Origin: Trebonia sp.
GTDB lineage: Bacteria; Actinomycetota; Actinomycetes; Streptosporangiales; Streptosporangiaceae
NCBI GenBank assembly: GCA_030038035.1
Contig: JASHPP010000585.1
Coordinates: 1-14,117, forward strand
Reading direction: 5' to 3'
Length of the DNA: 14,117 bases
Under the pieces are notes generated by a model. The model did no database searches and had not been told where the DNA came from. It saw nothing but the letters and a program-made list of their open reading frames with translations. The position numbers were made by a program, and so were the translations under genes. Position 1 is the first letter of the stretch. Each line of letters begins with the position of its first letter. Below, piece after piece: positions 7,511 through 14,117 of the stretch.

Positions 7511-8725
7511 TCAGGATGAGCTCGGCTGGGTCAGCGGGACGTTGTTGGCCGCCACCGACACCGTCAGCCCTTGCGGCGTCACGGCGAGGTGGGTGATCTG
7601 CAAGCCCTCAGGGAGCTTGGGAATGCTGAACGAGAACGGGCCAAGCGAGCTGAGCAGTCCGCCGAGCAGGCTTCCGCTGTTTACCACCTGAACGCTGATC
7701 GTGCTCGGCCCCGTCTGGGTGACGGTCGCCACCTCGGTGTCGCTGAGCGGCCCGATGCCGGCGGTGATCTTCACCTGGTCCGGCCCGTCCTGGGACAGGG
7801 TGATCCCGGTCCCCGTCCCGGCGCCGAAGCCGTCGGCCAGGTCCGCGAACGACACGAACGCCGTGCCGCTGACGTGGCTGGCCGTCCCGCCGTTGAACGA
7901 CGAGTTGATGTGCAGGCCGGTCACCGTGGCCTTGATGCTGGTGATGTTCACCGGCCCGGCCGGGACCTCGCTCGCCGAGATGTCGACCTGGCGCAGGTCG
8001 TGCGCGATCAGCTGGGTGAGGAAAGGGAAGCCCGTGATGTCGACCGACGGCTTGACGGGGAAGCCGTTCTTCACGAACTGATCGGCCATCTCGTTCTCGG
8101 CGACCGCGTTGGCCACCCGGTCGCCGATCACCAGCAGGATCAGCACCACGATCAGGGTGAACAGGGCCATCACCCAGCGCCGGCCGCGGTGCCGGCGCCG
8201 TGGTCGGCCGTCCGGATTGCCCGCCTGCCCGCGGCGCCCTTGCGGCAGCTGCCCGCCGGGCATCGCGCCGGGTCCCGGCTGCGGCGGCCAGCCAGGTTGC
8301 GACGGGTACTGCTGCGGCGGGTACTGCTGCGGCGGCCAGTCGCCCGGCGGGGGAGCCTGTCCCACCCCGGCGGGCTGCCCGGGCTGCCCGGGCTGGTCCG
8401 GCCAGCCCCCCGGCTGGAACCCCTGCGGTGCCTGCTGGGCTGGCTGGTCGCCCCATCCTGGCTGCTGGGCTGGCTGGTCGCCCCATCCTGGCTGCTGGCC
8501 TGGCTGCTCCGCCTCGGCGGCCTGGGCGGCCGGCTCAGCCGGGGTGAACGTCGGCGCAGCCGGAGTGAAAGACGGCCGCGGCGGCGGTGGCGGGGGCCAG
8601 TCATCCTGCCGCGGCTGTATCGGCCGGGTCGGCGGCGCCGACCCAGGGGGAAGTTCCGGCTCTTCAGCGGAGTCGGAACCGGCCGACGCCGGCGGAGTCG
8701 CCGACTGGCTCGGGTCTACGCTCAT
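7511..8725 (-). CDS. LmeA/DUF2993-family membrane-anchored lipid-binding protein with long Pro/Gln-rich cytosolic tail (longer paralogue)
   Basis: The 404-residue protein starts at ATG 8725, with TGGGGG upstream. Residues 1-165 are low-complexity, rich in Pro, Gln, Gly and Trp, with two exact copies of QQPGWGDQPA (77-96) and QQYP repeats near 133-140. A basic patch (RRRHRGRR, 176-183) precedes one membrane helix (about 184-201), so the tail should be cytosolic. The extracytoplasmic DUF2993 domain follows, with GFPFLTQ at 232-238 and the C-terminal LPEGLQITHLAV motif. Relatives bind phospholipids at the cell envelope; the lipid here is unknown. The tail has Thr-Pro sites (T54, T61) that could be phosphorylated. 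It is the first of the tandem pair and is divergent from the FHA/ABC exporter, with 347 bp between starts. Disordered tails of this kind are often protein-protein contact regions, but this one has no assigned function. Confidence 0.87.
   Translation of the reverse strand: MSVDPSQSATPPASAGSDSAEEPELPPGSAPPTRPIQPRQDDWPPPPPPRPSFTPAAPTFTPAEPAAQAAEAEQPGQQPGWGDQPAQQPGWGDQPAQQAPQGFQPGGWPDQPGQPGQPAGVGQAPPPGDWPPQQYPPQQYPSQPGWPPQPGPGAMPGGQLPQGRRGQAGNPDGRPRRRHRGRRWVMALFTLIVVLILLVIGDRVANAVAENEMADQFVKNGFPVKPSVDITGFPFLTQLIAHDLRQVDISASEVPAGPVNITSIKATVTGLHINSSFNGGTASHVSGTAFVSFADLADGFGAGTGTGITLSQDGPDQVKITAGIGPLSDTEVATVTQTGPSTISVQVVNSGSLLGGLLSSLGPFSFSIPKLPEGLQITHLAVTPQGLTVSVAANNVPLTQPSSS
8303..8332 (-). repeat. 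15-bp tandem repeat, two copies, within the longer LmeA-like gene
   Basis: CGGGTACTGCTGCGG on the plus strand occurs at 8303-8317 and again at 8318-8332. It encodes the reiterated QQYP-type stretch in the cytosolic tail. The period is a multiple of three, so changes in copy number would keep the frame. Confidence 0.75.
8432..8506 (-). repeat. 30-bp tandem repeat (two exact copies plus a degenerate third) within the longer LmeA-like gene
   Basis: Positions 8432-8460 and 8462-8490 are identical at a 30-bp period, and 8491-8506 continues the pattern with a few mismatches. The unit encodes the 10-residue repeat QQPGWGDQPA in the cytosolic tail. Nucleotide identity between copies implies recent duplication or ongoing homogenisation; the unit length preserves the reading frame. 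Confidence 0.85.
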
Positions 8726-9072
8726 TTTCAGCCCCCAGATCTTGTCAACTGCCGCCGCATTCGCGTATCGATTGATATCGACGTCCCGATTTAAACGTCT
8801 CCCTCGCAGTTATAGTTCACCAGATTCCGGATTTCACGCCCGAGCCCTAGACTCAAGGGGATACGGCAACCCCATGCCCCCCGAGCGATCGCAACACGGC
8901 TGTAAACGGCGCAAGGTGACCGCAACCGGATGACGAAGCCGGCCGCCCTCGACGCGGTCGGCGACGGTGCCGGACTAACACGACGGCGAGCTGGCGCACA
9001 GCCAGCACACCAAGAATACGAAGCAAACGCAACCAAACAACGGGGCGTAACGAGCGGGAGGGGAATCCGGCG
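8726..9072. other. Divergent intergenic region, no supported gene
   Basis: This 347-bp stretch separates the longer LmeA-like gene (-) from the FHA/ABC exporter (+). It is less GC-rich than its flanks at the LmeA side. It holds a candidate minus-strand promoter (8809-8837), an inverted repeat TCGAT-TGAT-ATCGA (8768-8781), a possible plus-strand -10 box TAGACT (8848-8853), and a 6-bp stem GCTGGC/GCCAGC (8990-9006). Short open frames exist but none has a ribosome binding site, recognisable product or typical codon use. If the plus-strand box is used, the exporter mRNA would have a leader of about 210 nt. Confidence 0.6.
8809..8837 (-). promoter_or_regulatory. Candidate promoter for the longer LmeA-like gene
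   Basis: On the minus strand GTGAAA (8832-8837) and TATAAC (8809-8814) are separated by 17 bp, matching four and five of six positions of the housekeeping consensus. The predicted start lies near 8802, giving a leader of about 77 nt that contains the inverted repeat at 8768-8781. Confidence 0.45.
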
Positions 9073-11451
9073 GTGGGTAATCAGGTGGCACCGCTGCTGG
9101 TACGGACAAGGCGCTCTGATCACCGGCTTGACAGCGGGACAGAATACCGGATTGGGCGTGATCCCGCGGCTGACATCGTGCTGACCGACTCGCGGGTGTC
9201 CTGGCGGCATGCGGTCTTGCGAACGGATGGCCAGTCCTGGGTGCTCGAGGACCTCGGCAGCACCAACGGAACCTTCGTCGGCGCCGAGCGCACCGACCGA
9301 GTCGACATCCGGTCCAACTGCGTGGTAAGGCTCGGCAACCCCGACGACGGGCCGGTGCTGAGGTTCGAGCCGCAACTGCCCCCGGAGCCCCCGCCGCCGC
9401 GGCCGGCGGCGGTACCGGCGAACCTCGACCACCTGCCGAGCGTGGACCGGCGGCCCACCGCCCGCCTCCCGCTGCCCGCCAAGGTCATGAGCATCGGCCG
9501 CACCCCGGACAACGACCTGGTCGTCTCCGACCTTGGCGTGTCGAGAAAGCACGCCGAGCTCAGGAAGTCCCCAACCGGCCGGTACCAGATCGTCGACCTG
9601 GGCAGCCACAACGGCACGTACGTCAACGGCGCCCGCGTCGACGCGGCCGAAGTCAGCGAGCAAGACATCATCAGCATCGGCCACGCCACGTTCCGGCTGG
9701 CCGGCGGCGAGCTGCGGGAGTATGTCGACGACGGCAACGTCACCTTCGAGGCACGCGACCTCCTCGTCCGTGTGACCGACGGCGGGAAGGCGAAGATCCT
9801 GCTGCAGGGCGTCACGTTCCCGCTGCCCGAGCGTTCCTTCCTCGCGGTCATCGGCCCCGCGGGAGCCGGCAAGACCACGCTGCTCAACGCGCTGACCGGG
9901 AAGAAGTCGGCGAGCGAGGGCGTCGTGCTCTACGACAACCGTGACCTGTACAAGAGCTACGACGAGCTGCGGCACCGGATCGGGCTGGTGCCGCAGCAGA
10001 GCGTCACGCACGACCAGCTCAGCGCGAGGGCGGCGTTTGGCTACGCCGCCGAGCTCCGCTTCCCATCCGATACGGGGGCAGGCGAACGGCGCCAGCGCGT
10101 CGAGGAGGTGCTCGCCGAGCTTGAGATGACCCAGCATGGGGACACCCGGGTCGACCGTCTTTCCGGCGGCCAGAACAAGCGGGTCAACATCGGCCTTGAG
10201 CTGCTGACCAGGCCGAGCCTGCTCTTCCTCGACGAGCCGACCTCGCCGCTTGATCCGCACCTGAAGCGCGAGCTCATGGAGCGGATGCGCAAGATGGCGG
10301 AAAGGACGGCGGAAAAGGGCCAGACGGTCGTCGTGATCACGCACGACGTAGAGGCGAAGCTGCTCGACCTGTGCGACCGGCTCCTCGTGCTGGCCCCAGG
10401 CGGGACGATGGCGTACTTCGGGCCGCCGCAGGAGGGCCTGAAGTACTTCGGGAAGTCCGACTGGGCGGACGTCTTCAAGGACTTCTCTGACGATCCGCGG
10501 CGCGACTGGATGGGGGAGTTCAGGAGTTCCAAGGACTACGCCGGGTACGTGGAAGCGCCGCTGAGCGTCCGCCCGCCGCAGGCGCTGCCGCCTGGGGCGC
10601 AGCAGCGAGGGGAGGCGGCGCCGTCGCACCAGCGCGGTCGCGTGAAGCAGGCGTCCACGCTGGCGCGGCGCTACGCCCGGGTGATGTCGGTCGACCGCGG
10701 CTACCTGATGTTCACGGCCCTGCTGCCGCTGATCCTCGGAGTGCTTGTCCGGGCGACGTCCGGCGGCGGTCTCGGCGCCGGCGGACCGCACGGTAACGCC
10801 AGCGCGCAGCTGGCGCTGCTGATCATGGTGATGGCCGCCTGCCTGTCCGGCATGGCGAACTCGGTCCGCGAGATCGTCAAGGAACGCGAGATATTCGAGC
10901 GGGAACGGATGACGGGGCTCTCCGCCGGCGCGTACCTGGCCTCGAAGGTGCTCGTCCTGGGCCTGGTCAGCGTGATCCAGACGGTGCTCATCGTCGTCAT
11001 CGGGCTCGCCGGCAAGGGCATGCCGCCGCACGGCGCGGCGATCGGGCCGGCGTTCCTTGAGATACTGGTCGCGGTCGCCGTGCTCTGCCTGGTCTCGATG
11101 CTCGTCGGCCTCGCTGTGTCCGCGCTGGTCACCAAGTCCGAGCAGACGATGCCGGCGCTGGTGGTGGTCACCATGGTCCAGGTGGTGCTCTCCGGAGGCG
11201 TGATCGCGCTAGGCGGCATCGCGGGCTACTTCTCCGACATCGCCCCCGCCCGCTGGGGCCTGGCCGCGCTCGCCTCAACGGTCGACCTGAACAGGATCAA
11301 CCCGCCGGGCAGCCATCCCTTCGACGCGCTGTGGACCCACTCCGCCAGCCAGTGGCTGACCGACATGGTCTGTCTGCTCGCCATCGGCGTGATCTCCCTG
11401 GGCGTGGCCCAGTGGCGGCTGGCCAAGACCGGCCCGGGGCGCCGTAAGTAG
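9073..11451 (+). CDS. FHA-FHA-ABC ATPase-ABC2 membrane fusion exporter, Rv1747-like
   Basis: The 792-residue protein starts at GTG 9073 after GGAGGGG. Two FHA domains come first: FHA1 (about 20-98; R29, S43, H46, N65 in GSTNGT) and FHA2 (about 131-210; R143, S157, H160, N180 in GSHNGT). Both retain phosphothreonine-binding residues. An ABC ATPase follows (about 225-450) with Walker A GPAGAGKTT (K267), signature LSGGQNKR (363-370), Walker B LLFLDEP (D387, E388) and H-loop H424. A linker leads to an ABC2-type membrane domain (about 540-780) with roughly six helices and ABCG-like features (EREIFERERMTGLSAGAYL). As half-transporters such proteins should dimerise. M. tuberculosis Rv1747 has the same layout, is phosphorylated by the kinase PknF in its inter-FHA linker, and has been linked to phosphatidylinositol mannosides. 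Substrate here is inferred to be an envelope lipid. The gene is divergent from two lipid-binding protein genes. Confidence 0.94.
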   Translation: MGNQVAPLLVRTRRSDHRLDSGTEYRIGRDPAADIVLTDSRVSWRHAVLRTDGQSWVLEDLGSTNGTFVGAERTDRVDIRSNCVVRLGNPDDGPVLRFEPQLPPEPPPPRPAAVPANLDHLPSVDRRPTARLPLPAKVMSIGRTPDNDLVVSDLGVSRKHAELRKSPTGRYQIVDLGSHNGTYVNGARVDAAEVSEQDIISIGHATFRLAGGELREYVDDGNVTFEARDLLVRVTDGGKAKILLQGVTFPLPERSFLAVIGPAGAGKTTLLNALTGKKSASEGVVLYDNRDLYKSYDELRHRIGLVPQQSVTHDQLSARAAFGYAAELRFPSDTGAGERRQRVEEVLAELEMTQHGDTRVDRLSGGQNKRVNIGLELLTRPSLLFLDEPTSPLDPHLKRELMERMRKMAERTAEKGQTVVVITHDVEAKLLDLCDRLLVLAPGGTMAYFGPPQEGLKYFGKSDWADVFKDFSDDPRRDWMGEFRSSKDYAGYVEAPLSVRPPQALPPGAQQRGEAAPSHQRGRVKQASTLARRYARVMSVDRGYLMFTALLPLILGVLVRATSGGGLGAGGPHGNASAQLALLIMVMAACLSGMANSVREIVKEREIFERERMTGLSAGAYLASKVLVLGLVSVIQTVLIVVIGLAGKGMPPHGAAIGPAFLEILVAVAVLCLVSMLVGLAVSALVTKSEQTMPALVVVTMVQVVLSGGVIALGGIAGYFSDIAPARWGLAALASTVDLNRINPPGSHPFDALWTHSASQWLTDMVCLLAIGVISLGVAQWRLAKTGPGRRK

Positions 11452-11507
11452 GCTGGGCTGCCCCCCTGCCAGTCCGGCGCGCCTTGCCCAGGCTGGGAAC
11501 ACGCCCG

Positions 11508-11517
11508 CCCGGCCGGG
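11508..11517. other. GC-rich dyad in the exporter/drug-transporter gap; no convincing terminator
   Basis: The 80-bp gap 11452-11531 contains the palindrome CCCGGCCGGG (11508-11517), GGCGCGCC (11476-11483) and a long-loop 6-bp pairing CTGGGC/GCCCAG (11453-11458 with 11486-11491). None is a good hairpin with a short loop, so read-through from the exporter into the drug transporter remains possible. Confidence 0.3.
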
Positions 11518-11531
11518 TCTTGTACTAGTCC

Positions 11532-12953
11532 GTGAGCGTATCGGTCCCGCCCAGGCTGGTCGTCAGCGCCGTGTTCGTCGCGTCGATGTTCATGAACATC
11601 ATGGACGCCACCGTGGTGAACGTGGCACTGCCCACGCTGAGCCGGCACTTCGCCGTGCCGGTGGCGTCGGTGAGCGGGGTGGTGAGCGCGTACCTGGTGA
11701 CCCTGGCCGTGGCGATGCCCGCGTCCGGCTGGATCGGGGACCGATTCGGCGCCAGGCGCGTGATGCTCGTCGCGATCGGCCTGTTCACCGCCGCGTCCGC
11801 CCTGTGCGGGGTGGCGACGTCGCTGCCTGAGCTCATCGCGTTCCGCGCGGTCCAGGGGTTCGGCGGCGGGCTGCTCATCCCGGTGGGGATGGCGATGCTG
11901 TTCCGCACGTTCCCGCCGGCCGAGCGGATCCGGGCGAACCGGCTGCTGATAGTGCCCACACTGATGGCGCCGGCGCTGGGACCGGTGATCGGCGGGCTGC
12001 TTGTGGACGGTCTGTCCTGGCGGTGGATCTTCTACATCAACCTGCCGGTCGGAGTTGCGGCGCTGGTATTCGGCGCCCTGTTCATGCCGGGCGGCTCCGA
12101 GCACCGGCCTGGCCGGTTCGACCTGCCGGGCTTCCTGCTGGCCGGGTTCGGCTTCCCGCTGTTCATGTTCGGCCTGTCGACGGGCGCGTCGTCCGGCTGG
12201 GGATCGCCGTCGGTGCTCGGCACGGGCGTAGCCGGGGCGCTGCTGCTCGTGCTGTTCGTGCTCGTCGAGCTGCGGGTCGGCGAGCCGATGCTGCGGCTGC
12301 GGATTTACTCCGATCGCCTGTTCCGGGTCACGAACCTGCAGCTGACGTTCGCCGGCGCGGGGTTCGTCGGCACGCTGTTCCTCGTGCCGCTGTTCTTGCA
12401 GAACGGCCTGGGGTTCAGCGCCCTGCACTCGGGCCTGTCGACGTTCCCCGAGGCGCTCGGCGGGATGGCGGGCGTGCAGGTGACCACCCGGCTGTACAAG
12501 CGGGTGGGGCCGCGGCGGCTGATGGTCGCCGGGATGTGCGGCACCGTGGTGACCATCGCCGGGATGGGGTTCGCGGGCCCGGGCGACGCGGCGTGGCTGA
12601 TCCCCGTGCTGATGTTCTGCACGGGGTGCTCGTTCGGGTTCGCGATGTCGCCGTCGCAGGCGGCGGGCATGGCCACCGTGTCGGCGGCGCAGACCGGGCA
12701 GGCGTCGACGCTCCTGAACACCCTGCGGCAGGCCGGGGGAGCGGCCGGGGTCGCGCTGCTGGCCACCGTGCTCGGCGCCACCCGGCCGGGACCTGTCGAC
12801 CTGGCCGGCTACCGGATGGCGTTCGCCGCCGCGGCGTGCCTGATGGCTTTCGGCGTGCTGTTCTCTGCCCTGGTCCATGACGCCGACGCCGCGCCGACGA
12901 TGGCGGACGGTCCGGGGGACCTCGGCGGCCAGCCGGTCCCCGAGGCGGCCTGA
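11532..12953 (+). CDS. DHA2-family (EmrB/QacA-type) MFS drug:proton antiporter
   Basis: The 473-residue protein is hydrophobic throughout, consistent with the 14-helix DHA2 class, which is usually 450-520 residues. Motif D1 is MDATVVNVALP (24-34) in helix 1, motif A is GWIGDRFGARR (66-76), motif B RAVQGFGGGLLIP (105-117) and motif C APALGPVIGG (146-155). LNTLRQAGGAAG in the last third is also typical. It should export hydrophobic or cationic compounds using the proton gradient; the substrate cannot be read from the sequence. The GTG at 11532 is the only start that keeps helix 1 whole: an in-frame TAG lies at 11526-11528, and the next start codon is at residue 19, inside the helix. There is no ribosome binding site, so the mRNA may be leaderless. 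It is 80 bp after the FHA/ABC gene and 25 bp before the dipeptidase gene. No TetR or MarR regulator adjoins it. Confidence 0.93.
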   Translation: MSVSVPPRLVVSAVFVASMFMNIMDATVVNVALPTLSRHFAVPVASVSGVVSAYLVTLAVAMPASGWIGDRFGARRVMLVAIGLFTAASALCGVATSLPELIAFRAVQGFGGGLLIPVGMAMLFRTFPPAERIRANRLLIVPTLMAPALGPVIGGLLVDGLSWRWIFYINLPVGVAALVFGALFMPGGSEHRPGRFDLPGFLLAGFGFPLFMFGLSTGASSGWGSPSVLGTGVAGALLLVLFVLVELRVGEPMLRLRIYSDRLFRVTNLQLTFAGAGFVGTLFLVPLFLQNGLGFSALHSGLSTFPEALGGMAGVQVTTRLYKRVGPRRLMVAGMCGTVVTIAGMGFAGPGDAAWLIPVLMFCTGCSFGFAMSPSQAAGMATVSAAQTGQASTLLNTLRQAGGAAGVALLATVLGATRPGPVDLAGYRMAFAAAACLMAFGVLFSALVHDADAAPTMADGPGDLGGQPVPEAA

Positions 12954-12966
12954 CCGTGGCTGCGGC

Positions 12967-12972
12967 TACCCT
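12967..12972 (+). promoter_or_regulatory. Candidate -10 box for a leaderless dipeptidase transcript
   Basis: TACCCT (12967-12972) fits the actinobacterial TANNNT -10 pattern. Six bases separate it from the GTG at 12979, which puts the expected transcription start on the first base of the start codon. There is no ribosome binding site in this gap. A -35 hexamer is not evident. Confidence 0.55.
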
Positions 12973-12978
12973 GACGCC

Positions 12979-14117
12979 GTGACTACAGCCGACGGTTCCG
13001 CTCTTTCCCTCGCGCTCGCGCGCGCCATGCTCAGCCGGTTCCCGCTCATCGACGGGCACAACGACCTGCCGTGGGAGCTGCGGGAGAAGTTCGGCGGCGA
13101 CGTCAGGGCCGTCGACCTGACGGCGGTGGTCGCCGGAACGCACACCGACATCCCGAGGCTGGTCGCCGGCGGGGTGGGCGGCCAGTTCTGGTCGGTCTTC
13201 GTGCCGGCCCGGCTAGCCGGCGAGGCGGCGGTGATCGCCGTGCTTGAGCAGGTCGACCTGGTGCACCGCCTCGTGCGGCGTTACCCGTCCCGCTTCGAGC
13301 TGGCCACGACCGCGGACGACGTGGCGAGGGCGTTCGCCGCGGGGCGGATCGCCTCGCTGCTCGGAGCCGAGGGCGGGCACTCGATCGGCGGGTCGCTTGG
13401 CGTGCTCCGCTCGCTGTACGCGCTCGGCGTGCGGTACCTGACGCTGACGCACAACTCGAGCGTCGGCTGGGCGTCCTCGGCCACCGACGACGTCGTCCCT
13501 GGCGGCCTGACCGACTTCGGCCGCGAGGTCGTCAGACAGATGCAGCGGCTGGGAATGCTTGTCGACCTGTCGCACGTCGCGCCCGTCACGATGCACGCCG
13601 CCCTGGACGTGGCCCGGGCGCCGGTGATCTTCTCGCACTCCTCGGCGCTCGCGCTCTGTGACAATCCGCGCAACGTGCCCGACGAGGTCCTGCTGCGACT
13701 GGCGGTCAACGGCGGCGTGTGCATGGTCACGTTCGTGCCGTTCTTCGTCTCGCAGGAGTGCAACGACTGGTTTGGCGGCCTGCGCGCCGAGGTGGCCGCA
13801 CGGGGGCTCGACCCGAGAGACCTGTCGGCCGTCTACGCGGTCAAGGGCGACTGGGCGGCGGCGCACCCGGAGCCCGCCGCGACCCTGGCCCAGGTAGCCG
13901 ACCACGTGGAGCACGTGCGGTCGGTCGCCGGAATCGAGCACGTCGGCCTGGGCGGCGACTTCGACGGCACCCCGAACCTCCCGGCCGGCCTGCACGACGT
14001 CTCCCGCTACCCCGCCCTGTTCGCCGAACTGCTCCGCCGCCGCTGGTCCGAAGCCGACTGCGAGGCCCTCGCCGGCGGCAACATCCTGCGGGTCCTGCGC
14101 GCGGCGGAGTCATTCGC
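12979..14117 (+). CDS. Membrane-dipeptidase family (renal dipeptidase, peptidase M19), 3'-truncated by the window edge
   Basis: An open frame runs from GTG 12979 to the window end without a stop: 379 full codons plus two bases. The metal site of the family is complete: DGHND (H27, D29), GAEGG (bridging E131), DLSH (H199) and FSHSS (H220), plus D327 in GGDFDG, the equivalent of the catalytic Asp288 of human renal dipeptidase. Such enzymes cleave dipeptides, often with D- or unusual residues at the C-terminal position, using two zinc ions. No signal peptide is present, so the protein is probably cytosolic. The visible length is already close to a full family member, so only a short C-terminal part should be missing. 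The start is supported by family alignment of the DGHND motif and by a -10-like box six bases upstream; ATG 13027 is a possible alternative. It follows the drug transporter by 25 bp. Confidence 0.93.
   Translation, partial: MTTADGSALSLALARAMLSRFPLIDGHNDLPWELREKFGGDVRAVDLTAVVAGTHTDIPRLVAGGVGGQFWSVFVPARLAGEAAVIAVLEQVDLVHRLVRRYPSRFELATTADDVARAFAAGRIASLLGAEGGHSIGGSLGVLRSLYALGVRYLTLTHNSSVGWASSATDDVVPGGLTDFGREVVRQMQRLGMLVDLSHVAPVTMHAALDVARAPVIFSHSSALALCDNPRNVPDEVLLRLAVNGGVCMVTFVPFFVSQECNDWFGGLRAEVAARGLDPRDLSAVYAVKGDWAAAHPEPAATLAQVADHVEHVRSVAGIEHVGLGGDFDGTPNLPAGLHDVSRYPALFAELLRRRWSEADCEALAGGNILRVLRAAESF

Noticed and set aside
8744..8749. A perfect TTGACA on the minus strand upstream of the longer LmeA-like gene
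   Set aside because: A -10 box at normal spacing would fall on the start codon, so it cannot drive this gene with a normal leader; the pair at 8809-8837 fits better.
8874..8933. A 19-codon open frame in the divergent intergenic region
   Set aside because: No ribosome binding site at proper spacing, no recognisable product and no conservation information.
8791..11031. A 746-codon open frame on the minus strand opposite the FHA/ABC gene
   Set aside because: His/Arg/Pro-rich with no motif; the plus strand has complete FHA and ABC motifs. Antisense shadow.
11226..12878. A 550-codon open frame on the minus strand opposite the drug transporter
   Set aside because: Arg/Gln/His-rich composition without domains; the plus strand carries all DHA2 motifs.

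Overview
The window comes from a high-GC Gram-positive genome (Actinomycetota). It is GC-rich throughout, GTG starts are frequent, and purine-rich ribosome binding sites sit before most starts. The families are also typical of that phylum: a SpoIIE-type phosphatase fused to an anti-sigma-like kinase domain, LmeA/DUF2993 proteins, and an FHA-domain ABC exporter of the mycobacterial Rv1747 type. No rRNA, tRNA, CRISPR array, insertion sequence or integrase is visible. The sequence alone does not settle the genus.

Layout. 1-833 (+): the 3' part of a glmS gene, cut by the window edge. 957-3164 (-): a PAS-GAF-PP2C-HATPase signalling protein convergent with glmS, with a strong hairpin between them. 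3370-5346 (-): a tight set HIT protein -> UbiE-like methyltransferase -> UbiA-like membrane protein; the last two genes overlap by 8 bp. 5391-6410 (-): a zinc alcohol dehydrogenase just upstream of that set, probably with its own transcription signals. 6642-7421 and 7511-8725 (-): two tandem paralogous LmeA/DUF2993 membrane-anchored lipid-binding proteins. 8726-9072: a 347-bp divergent intergenic region with no supported gene. 9073-11451 (+): a 792-aa FHA-FHA-ABC-ABC2 exporter. 11532-12953 (+): a DHA2-family drug transporter. 12979-14117 (+): a membrane-dipeptidase family (M19) gene that runs off the right edge.

How the genes may work together. The most interesting block is 6642-11451: two envelope lipid-binding proteins transcribed divergently from an FHA-gated exporter. 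In mycobacteria the relatives of both families are tied to phosphatidylinositol mannoside and lipomannan biology, so a kinase-controlled envelope-lipid transport module is a reasonable inference. The HIT/UbiE-like/UbiA-like block looks like a prenyl-lipid or quinone-type membrane pathway, but the UbiA-like protein has atypical motifs and its substrate is unknown. The remaining genes (glmS, alcohol dehydrogenase, drug exporter, dipeptidase) look like ordinary metabolism and transport. Several genes (dipeptidase, possibly HIT and the drug transporter) have start contexts that suggest leaderless transcripts.
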